7,756 bases of DNA from NCBI GenBank assembly GCA_964596185.1, contig CAZQUE010000145.1, positions 1 to 7,756 of the forward strand, given 5' to 3'. This DNA is from DYKG01 sp964596185 (GTDB lineage Bacteria; Muiribacteriota; Ozemobacteria; Ozemobacterales; Ozemobacteraceae). Below, piece by piece: positions 1 to 4,680 of the stretch (its first letter is position 1; each line of letters begins with the position of its first letter). Position numbers and translations under genes: made by a program. Under the pieces are notes generated by a model. The model was not told where the DNA came from. It searched no databases and worked only from the letters and a program-made list of their open reading frames with translations.

Positions 1-350
1 TGGCCTGGGGTGTGTAAAACTTCGATTTTTTCAGAGCCGATCATGAAACTGTCGCCATCGTTGATCAGCTTGTCATAAGAAGAACTGCCACGCAACAAAG
101 CTACCGTCGCCGGGTGGCAGATAATCTGGGCTCCGGTTCGCGCTTTTACTGCTTCAGCTGCATTTACATGGTCGTAATGATGGTGAGTCAGAATTATATG
201 GGTTAAATTTATCGATTCGTCTTTTATGAGTGTGCAAAGCTTGTTGTGGTCAAAGGCCGGGTCGATAAGTATGCCTTCGCGGCTTTTTTCATCGGCGAAT
301 AGATAGGAAAAATTTTCCATTGAGCCGACGCTGATTTGTCTGAAAATCAT
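1..350 (-). CDS. MBL-fold metallo-hydrolase, glyoxalase II-like (partial, C-terminus outside window)
   Basis: Reading the minus strand from an ATG at 350-348 gives 116 codons that stay open to the window edge. The protein begins MIFRQISVGSMENFSYLF and then has an early-strand ILIDPAFD. The metal-binding motif of the metallo-beta-lactamase fold follows as THHHYDH, giving H56-x-H58-x-D60-H61. The last visible residues are HTPG (113-116), the usual lead-in to the third metal-ligand His, and the broken codon CA is compatible with that His. The family hydrolyses thioesters or related esters (hydroxyacylglutathione hydrolase, persulfide dioxygenase and similar) with a di-metal centre. The exact substrate cannot be read from half a protein. 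There is no signal peptide, so it is probably cytoplasmic. An AGGAG lies at 367-363, about 12 nt before the start, and supports it. The gene is divergent from the four-gene run that starts at 438. Confidence 0.9.
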   Translation of the reverse strand, partial: MIFRQISVGSMENFSYLFADEKSREGILIDPAFDHNKLCTLIKDESINLTHIILTHHHYDHVNAAEAVKARTGAQIICHPATVALLRGSSSYDKLINDGDSFMIGSEKIEVLHTPG

Positions 351-420
351 TATTGGTATTGTCTCCTGTAACGATTAAGCGTTATCATACATCTGAAACC
401 TTAGCAAAAAGACAAATCAG
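331..420. repeat. 11-bp inverted repeat flanking the divergent promoter region
   Basis: CTGATTTGTCT at 331-341 is the exact reverse complement of AGACAAATCAG at 410-420. One arm lies in codons 4-7 of the MBL-fold gene and the other in the leader of the 438 gene. The same 11-base word therefore occurs near the 5' end of both divergent transcripts, in the sense orientation of each. It could be a paired regulator site or a coincidence. The arms are 68 bp apart, so this is not a tight hairpin. Confidence 0.5.
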
Positions 421-437
421 ATGACAAGAAGAATTGC
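351..437. promoter_or_regulatory. Divergent promoter region with overlapping candidate -10 boxes
   Basis: These 87 bp separate two head-to-head genes and must hold promoters for both unless transcription enters from elsewhere. On the plus strand, TTGTCT (359-364) and TATCAT (383-388) are spaced by 18 bp and match four and five of six consensus positions. On the minus strand, TATGAT (389-384) is a good -10 with TTGTCT (415-410) upstream, but the 20-bp spacing is long. The two -10 boxes overlap, so the promoters would compete for polymerase. This was judged by eye against sigma-70 consensus, and the organism's own consensus is unknown. Confidence 0.35.
361..367 (-). promoter_or_regulatory. Ribosome binding site of the MBL-fold hydrolase gene
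   Basis: On the minus strand AGGAGAC runs from 367 to 361, with an 11-12 nt gap between the purine core and the ATG at 350. It is the only strong Shine-Dalgarno match near this start. Confidence 0.6.
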
Positions 438-1004
438 ATGAATATAATAACTCATGCTCTGGTTGGCTGGTGTTTTGGCCGACAGATCAGTGAAAAACCT
501 AAAGATGCGCTGCTATTGTTTGCCGCTTCAGTTGCGCCTGATATCGATGGAATAGGGGCTTTGGTCGATATTTTTAATGGCGGCGAAGCGGTCTGGTTTT
601 CATCGTTGCATCACAAATTTGGTCACAATATCTTTTTCTGTCTTGCATTAATGCCAATAATCTGGCACTTCAGCCGAAGTGCCAGGTTGACTATCTGGAG
701 CGCAGTTATTTTGCACTTCCATCTTTTCTGTGACATCATCGGTGCAAGAGGCCCTGATGGCTATCAATGGCCAATTTACTATTTGTATCCTTTAAGTGAT
801 TATGAAATTGTCTGGAGCGGCCAATGGCAGATCAATTCATGGCCAAACATCCAGTTTACCATTTTTCTCCTGATCCTGTTTTTGTTTCAATCGGCCCGAA
901 CGGGCTTTTCACCTATTGGCTTCATTTCTTTGCGTGCTGATCGAGCTTTTGTCGATACTTTGCGCCGACGATTCGGGTTTGAAAAGCAGATAGACAGAAT
1001 ATGA
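438..1004 (+). CDS. DUF457/YdjM-type membrane-bound metal-dependent hydrolase
   Basis: A 188-residue membrane protein that resembles the DUF457/YdjM family, often annotated as inner-membrane metal-dependent hydrolases although the reaction is mostly unknown. The family's His/Asp pattern is present in order: TH near the N-terminus (H6), APDID (D35, D37), LHHKFGHN (H58, H59, H63) and HFHLFCD (H93, H95, D99). These probably bind a metal at the membrane surface. Hydrophobic segments lie around residues 24-34, 64-78, 84-98 and 137-151. The start at 438 puts the THALVG motif at the very N-terminus, as usual for the family, and a purine-rich AAGAAGA lies 5-10 nt upstream. The stop overlaps the start of the next gene as ATGA (1001-1004), so translation of the two is probably coupled. 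Some relatives are phospholipase-like, but no substrate can be named here. Confidence 0.8.
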   Translation: MNIITHALVGWCFGRQISEKPKDALLLFAASVAPDIDGIGALVDIFNGGEAVWFSSLHHKFGHNIFFCLALMPIIWHFSRSARLTIWSAVILHFHLFCDIIGARGPDGYQWPIYYLYPLSDYEIVWSGQWQINSWPNIQFTIFLLILFLFQSARTGFSPIGFISLRADRAFVDTLRRRFGFEKQIDRI

Positions 1005-2128
1005 TCACCGGAATCTATGATCTGACCGGTACCGGCCTGTATATTCATGTGCCTTTCTGTTTCGGAAAATGTGCCTATTGCGGTTTCTATTCAGTAACAC
1101 CCGAGTCGGGTATGCTCGACTCATATCTGCATCGACTCGAAAATGAAGCTGAAAAACGCTTGCCTGAATATGTTGAAAATATTCACACTGTCTTTGTCGG
1201 CGGTGGAAACCCGATGTGTCTCGGTCCGTCGGGAATTAAACGTTTGATTGAAATGGTGCTGAAATATGTCCGGGCTGATTCTATAAAAGAATGGACCTTT
1301 GAAGCAAACCCCGAAAATCTGACTACTGAAATAGTTTCTTTGTTGAAAGATTTGCCGGGAATTCGTTTGAGTATCGGGGTTCAACGGCTACAAGATCAGC
1401 AGCTGCAGCTTCTTGGCCGACGTGCGCAAATGACAGAGGTGACCAATGCTTTGAAACTTTGTGAAAAGCATATCGCCAATTTTGGAATTGATCTTATTCT
1501 CGGCGTTCCTGGCTGTGATTCGCTTGCTGATGATCTTGATCGTTTCTTGCGAGACTTTGACATAAAGCATGTTTCGGCCTACTTTTTGTCGGTCGAGCCC
1601 GACTCAATTCTGCAGCGAATGATTGCGAAAAAAGAGTTTCCCGACCCGGATACCGCTGATCCTGATGAATTGTATCAGGTTGAAAAAATTCTTGCTCAGT
1701 CAGGTTTTGAGCATTATGAGATTTCCAATTATGCCCGAGAGAATTTTCGTTGTCTGCACAACATGAACTATTGGAAGCCTGGAGATTACATTGGACTGGG
1801 GCCTGCAGCGGTCAGTTGCGAGGGAGCTTTGCGAAGTTACAACCCTGCCGACCTGGCTCGCTGGCTTGAAGGGGAATCGGCCGTTCACGAGCAGCTCAGT
1901 TCTGTTGACCGACGTAATGAGTATTTAATGCTTCGCTTGCGTTTATTGCAGGACGGCTTGAATCTTTCTAGCTTTGAACGCCGCTTCGGAGTTCAGGAAG
2001 ATGTTTTTTATGCCGAATTGCTCTGGCACATTGAACAGGGCAACCTTGAAAAAAAAGAAAATCTGGTTAAACTTAGCGAAAAGGGTATTATTTTTGCAGA
2101 CCGCATCATTGCTGATCTGTTTATCTAA
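1001..2128 (+). CDS. hemW: HemW-like radical SAM protein (heme chaperone / coproporphyrinogen oxidase-like family)
   Basis: The 375-residue length is normal for HemW. The radical SAM cluster motif is C20-x3-C24-x2-C27 followed by GF, as in HemW-type proteins and unlike true HemN, which has a further Cys after it. Other family marks are EANPENLT (101-108), SIGVQ (124-128), DLILGVPG (164-171), the HNxxYW motif as HNMNYW (253-258), and GLGPAAVS (265-272). A C-terminal HemN_C-like domain covers about 300-372. HemW proteins bind a 4Fe-4S cluster and heme and are thought to insert heme into respiratory enzymes. They are often misannotated as oxygen-independent coproporphyrinogen III oxidase. Two motifs differ from the usual form: GGGNP (67-71) where GGGTP is expected, and SIGVQRL where SIGVQSF is typical. 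The start is fixed by the ATGA overlap with the previous gene, and the next in-frame ATG would lose the cluster. Function is inferred from motifs, and the substitutions leave some doubt about the exact role. Confidence 0.85.
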   Translation: MITGIYDLTGTGLYIHVPFCFGKCAYCGFYSVTPESGMLDSYLHRLENEAEKRLPEYVENIHTVFVGGGNPMCLGPSGIKRLIEMVLKYVRADSIKEWTFEANPENLTTEIVSLLKDLPGIRLSIGVQRLQDQQLQLLGRRAQMTEVTNALKLCEKHIANFGIDLILGVPGCDSLADDLDRFLRDFDIKHVSAYFLSVEPDSILQRMIAKKEFPDPDTADPDELYQVEKILAQSGFEHYEISNYARENFRCLHNMNYWKPGDYIGLGPAAVSCEGALRSYNPADLARWLEGESAVHEQLSSVDRRNEYLMLRLRLLQDGLNLSSFERRFGVQEDVFYAELLWHIEQGNLEKKENLVKLSEKGIIFADRIIADLFI

Positions 2129-2131
2129 GTT

Positions 2132-2136
2132 AGGAG
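2132..2136 (+). promoter_or_regulatory. Ribosome binding site of the OsmC-family gene
   Basis: AGGAG sits 7 nt before the ATG at 2144, in the 15-nt gap after the hemW stop. It is the clearest Shine-Dalgarno site in the run and fixes this start. Confidence 0.75.
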
Positions 2137-2143
2137 CATCTAC

Positions 2144-2578
2144 ATGTCCAAAAAAAGCTATAAAGTTGATTTGAAACAGCTGCAGAAATTTAAACTGGAA
2201 GCTGTCACTGGTGATCACAAAATGATTATTGATCAGCCGGCTTATGCCGGCGGAGAAAACGCCGGCCCAACTCCGCTGGAATACGTTCTTACCGGTCTTG
2301 GCGCCTGTGTTATGACGATGATTCAGGTTGGTTCAAGGCGCAAGCGGGTAGAAATCCGTTCGATGTCAATGGAAGTCGAAGGAATCATGGATACCGACGG
2401 TCTGACCGGCAGAAACCCTGATATCAGGACAGGCTTCGAAGAGATAATTCTCAGAATCAACCTTGATGCCGACCTAAGTGACGAAGAGAAGCTCGAGCTG
2501 ATAAAAGATGCAGAGGCCAAATGCCCGGCTTCAGATAACATCGCCCATACTACTCCGATTAAGTTGCAGCTGGCTTGA
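2144..2578 (+). CDS. OsmC/Ohr-family protein (YhfA-like)
   Basis: A 144-residue protein of the usual OsmC length with no signal peptide, so cytoplasmic. The family's two redox-active cysteines are visible: C55 in TGLGACVMTMI, on the central helix, and C127 in AKCPASDNI near the C-terminus. The stretch AGGENAGPTPLEYVLTGLG (35-53) is the typical segment leading into the first Cys. Proven OsmC and Ohr members reduce organic hydroperoxides using this Cys pair. Many short YhfA-like members are uncharacterised, so the peroxidase role is inferred. It follows hemW by 15 nt with its own AGGAG and is followed 4 nt later by a protease gene, so it is probably in the same transcript. Pairing with a heme/Fe-S protein may reflect shared oxidative-stress context, but such neighbourhoods vary. 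Confidence 0.88.
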   Translation: MSKKSYKVDLKQLQKFKLEAVTGDHKMIIDQPAYAGGENAGPTPLEYVLTGLGACVMTMIQVGSRRKRVEIRSMSMEVEGIMDTDGLTGRNPDIRTGFEEIILRINLDADLSDEEKLELIKDAEAKCPASDNIAHTTPIKLQLA

Positions 2579-2582
2579 TTCA

Positions 2583-3374
2583 ATGAACTTGAGATGCCTG
2601 TTTCTGTCTGTTCTGCTTACTTTGTCCTGGCAATGTCACGAAATTAAGGCTCAGGCAGAGACCGGTGTCGGCTCGGTAGTCCGTATCAGCGGGGTTAATG
2701 CCCAAAAAGAGCCGGTTTTTGCAACTGCCTTTCTGGTTCAGGCTGCCGGCAACCGTCAGGCCTGGCTGGTTACGGCAGCTCATGTTTTCAGGCAGATAGC
2801 CGGGGAAAAAATAGAGTTAATACTGAGAAGGCAATATAGTGGGCGAATACAGGCTTTTTCCCTGGCTTACCAGATCCGAAAAGACGGGCAGAACCTTTTT
2901 TTTGCCGACAGGCACTTCGATGTTGCTGCATTTTTGCTTGAATTGCCGGCAGATTGCAGCTGTAGTCTGCTTTCGCCATCAATTTTGGCACGGGAGCAGG
3001 ACTTTTCGCGCTATCGGGCCGGGGTTGGCAGCAAACTGCTGGTTTATGGCTTCCCCTACGGAGAATATTTCGACCAGACCGGCAATTGCATTGTTCGAAG
3101 TGCGATAATTTCATCTTCGCCATTGTTGCCGGCTGCAATCTATCCAGACTTTCTCGTCGATTTTGAAGTTTTTGCCGGATACAGTGGTGCGCCGGTATTA
3201 CTCGAGCATGAAGGGAAAGCTATTTTTGTCGGAATGGTGCTTGAAGAGGTTTTTGTCGAAGAACTGCGTTCGCAAGCGAAAAAAGTTCTTCGAACCCGGC
3301 ATGGACTGGGGTTAGCTCGGGTGTTGAATTCGATTCATGTCAAAAATTTCATCGAGAGTTTGCGTTCGCATTGA
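2583..3374 (+). CDS. Secreted trypsin-like serine protease (HtrA-like fold, no PDZ)
   Basis: From the ATG at 2583 the protein has 263 residues. A signal peptide fills residues 1-25: basic MNLR, a hydrophobic core LFLSVLLTLSW, and AQA as a signal peptidase I site. The mature part is a chymotrypsin-fold protease. All three catalytic residues appear in their usual settings: H67 in LVTAAHVF, D113 in HFDVAAF, and S201 in GYSGAPVL. There is no PDZ or other domain after the catalytic part, so this is a single-domain enzyme rather than a classical DegP. Three cysteines (C125, C127, C169) remain in the mature chain. The reading frame is open upstream to an ATG at 2508, but that start would overlap the OsmC gene by 71 bp and put 25 unrelated residues before the signal peptide, so I prefer 2583. 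There is no clear Shine-Dalgarno site, and the 4-nt gap after the OsmC stop suggests translational coupling. The target is unknown. The 3' end overlaps the opposite-strand gene. Confidence 0.85.
   Translation: MNLRCLFLSVLLTLSWQCHEIKAQAETGVGSVVRISGVNAQKEPVFATAFLVQAAGNRQAWLVTAAHVFRQIAGEKIELILRRQYSGRIQAFSLAYQIRKDGQNLFFADRHFDVAAFLLELPADCSCSLLSPSILAREQDFSRYRAGVGSKLLVYGFPYGEYFDQTGNCIVRSAIISSSPLLPAAIYPDFLVDFEVFAGYSGAPVLLEHEGKAIFVGMVLEEVFVEELRSQAKKVLRTRHGLGLARVLNSIHVKNFIESLRSH
3256..3293. repeat. Nested perfect-centred inverted repeat inside the protease gene
   Basis: The outer arms TCGAAGAACT (3256-3265) and AGTTCTTCGA (3284-3293) are exact reverse complements. Inside them, and on the same centre, TTCGC (3269-3273) pairs with GCGAA (3276-3280). 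The two stems are separated by a symmetric 3x3 internal mismatch, so 15 of 18 pair positions outside the 2-nt centre match. The stretch encodes an ordinary part of the protease (EELRSQAKKVLR). Neither strand has a T run after the stem, so it is not a standard intrinsic terminator. It lies about 80 bp before the protease stop and about 55 bp past the stop of the opposing gene. Confidence 0.6.
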
Positions 3375-4614
3375 TTTCGGCCTTGATGGCATCGTCAAAA
3401 CTTACCAGTTCCAGCAATCTGTCTTCATTGCTGATTATCTGCATCATTTTGCCTGAAAAATCTGCCAGGCTTGCGTCAATTTCGGCCTGAGCCTCTTTTT
3501 TCTGGCCTGTCTGAAACAAGGCGCGAATTCGGTACAAATGCATGTGCGGGGCAAAAATTCCCTGCGGGAAATGGCGCAGATATTCTGAGCTGTAATGTAG
3601 GGCCAGATGCGGGTTTTTGATTTTATCAAGATACAGGCGAACCAGAGCAGCATAGGCCTCATCAGACCAGGTGCTTTTCGGAGCGTATTTTTCAATGAAC
3701 TCGAGGTAGCTTCTTGCCGCTTCCTGATGCTTATTCATACGCCGGTCGAGTATCCAGGCCATTCGGAATTTAACCGAATCCATATAGCGATAGTCGGGAT
3801 ACTTTTCGCAAAGATGCTCGAGGGCAGCAAAGGCGGCCATTGGCTCGATGAATGATCGCAACTGAATTTCCGCACGATAGTAAAGAACTACTGCCGGTCT
3901 GAAAAAAACTATCCAGCAGCTGCCACCCAGAAGAAATGAAAATAACACCAGCAAAGCCATGCGGTTGACCCGGTTCGCTTTTATCCGCTGTGCCTGGATC
4001 AGATCAGTTTCATTGCGAATCAATTTGATCGTTTGGCTGATTTGCCGCATTCCCTCAGAGCTATCCTGACCGGGATGTTGCAATGCTTCGACCCTGGCCA
4101 GCGAACTGCCGGTTATCCATTTCAAGACCGCCATTGTCGCGAAAATGAAATGCATTGCGGTAAAAACGATCATCGTCGCGAAGCAGGTTGAAAAGAATCT
4201 TGTCGTTTCAAGGCCGTTCAATTGCAACGCTCTGCTCCAGAAACCTCTTCCCCAGAAGTAGTTGGTGGTAATTACCAGAATGAATGAAAAAAAAGCCAGA
4301 TGAAGAAGAACCAGAGTCGGGTAAAGCCAGAGAATCAGGCTTGGAAAATCAATTTCTAAACGCTTCTGAATTTTCTCCGCCAGAAAAAAGCCCCAATAGC
4401 TCAACAGTTGAAAAATTGCCAGCATGGCCAGGGCGGCCAGCGCTGGTCTTGTCATCTGCAAAACCATTCCCTGTTCTCTGAACAGCACCACGCCCAGAAG
4501 CAGCACAAGAGAAAGGAAAGCATGGGTTTTCCAGTTGAATTTATATGGGCGTAAATATTCGGGCGAGATCATATTCATGAATATATCAGTTTTTTTTTCG
4601 ATATTTCTCAGCAT
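3349..4614 (-). CDS. Polytopic membrane protein with C-terminal TPR-like periplasmic domain
   Basis: I do not recognise a named family. From the ATG at 4614 the protein has 421 residues. Five hydrophobic helices lie at about 31-46, 57-79, 92-116, 141-165 and 219-238. The loop 166-218 is rich in Arg and Lys and should be cytoplasmic, which places the C-terminus in the periplasm. Residues 255-385 look like tetratricopeptide helices, with TPR-type patterns such as HQEAARSYLEFIEKY, WSDEAYAALVRLYL and NPHLALHYSSEYLRHFP. The spacing and the Phe-Pro/Tyr-Pro turns recall YfiO/BamD-type repeats, though the protein is not a lipoprotein. TPR domains bind protein partners, so a scaffold or envelope-assembly role is likely but unproven. 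The start is uncertain: in-frame ATGs at 4659, 4614, 4578 and 4572 all lack a good Shine-Dalgarno site, and the longest frame (to 4818) would run 138 bp into the opposite porin gene. The gene is divergent from the porin and its stop overlaps the protease gene by 26 bp. Confidence 0.75.
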   Translation of the reverse strand: MLRNIEKKTDIFMNMISPEYLRPYKFNWKTHAFLSLVLLLGVVLFREQGMVLQMTRPALAALAMLAIFQLLSYWGFFLAEKIQKRLEIDFPSLILWLYPTLVLLHLAFFSFILVITTNYFWGRGFWSRALQLNGLETTRFFSTCFATMIVFTAMHFIFATMAVLKWITGSSLARVEALQHPGQDSSEGMRQISQTIKLIRNETDLIQAQRIKANRVNRMALLVLFSFLLGGSCWIVFFRPAVVLYYRAEIQLRSFIEPMAAFAALEHLCEKYPDYRYMDSVKFRMAWILDRRMNKHQEAARSYLEFIEKYAPKSTWSDEAYAALVRLYLDKIKNPHLALHYSSEYLRHFPQGIFAPHMHLYRIRALFQTGQKKEAQAEIDASLADFSGKMMQIISNEDRLLELVSFDDAIKAEINANANSR

Positions 4615-4680
4615 TTTTTTCAAGAGTGCCGATATTGGAACTGGAGCATTCCAAAACATAAGGAAAAGTTCATAAAAAGA
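4579..4680. promoter_or_regulatory. Divergent regulatory region upstream of the SLH porin gene
   Basis: This AT-rich stretch separates the porin gene from the opposite membrane-protein gene, and its left part may code for the start of the latter. It holds a run of nine T (4590-4598), a run of seven T (4614-4620), a direct repeat CGATATT (4599-4605 and 4630-4636, 31 bp apart) and a dyad described separately. AAGGAAAAG at 4660-4668 is the best ribosome-binding candidate for the porin, though its 12-nt spacing to the ATG is long. I could not find a convincing -35/-10 pair on either strand, so exact promoters are not assigned. Confidence 0.4.
4635..4654. promoter_or_regulatory. Operator-like dyad TTGGAA-N8-TTCCAA
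   Basis: Six-base arms (4635-4640 and 4649-4654) are exact reverse complements across an 8-bp spacer. The dyad's centres are about one and a third helical turns apart, a size suited to a dimeric helix-turn-helix regulator. It ends 26 bp before the porin ATG, where a repressor could block transcription. No regulator gene is in the window and the site is short enough to arise by chance. Confidence 0.3.

Noticed and set aside
421..441. Six-codon mini-ORF overlapping the 438 start as ATGA
   Set aside because: It has no clear ribosome site and no recognisable leader-peptide features, so it is most likely chance.
2508..2582. Upstream extension of the protease frame to an ATG at 2508
   Set aside because: It would overlap the OsmC gene by 71 bp and place 25 residues before a good signal peptide. 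The start at 2583 directly precedes the signal peptide.
2583..2660. Possible lipobox at C18 of the protease signal peptide
   Set aside because: The residues before the Cys are S-W-Q, which do not suit signal peptidase II, whereas AQA at 23-25 suits signal peptidase I.
2241..3190. Many CCGG-centred words (GCCGGC, ACCGGC, ACCGGT) as a possible repeat or site family
   Set aside because: They fall mostly in coding sequence at Ala-Gly, Thr-Gly and Pro/Ala-rich codons across all genes, so they look like codon preference rather than a specific element.
3256..3293. Intrinsic terminator for either convergent gene
   Set aside because: The stem is good but no T run follows it on either strand, and it lies inside the protease coding sequence.
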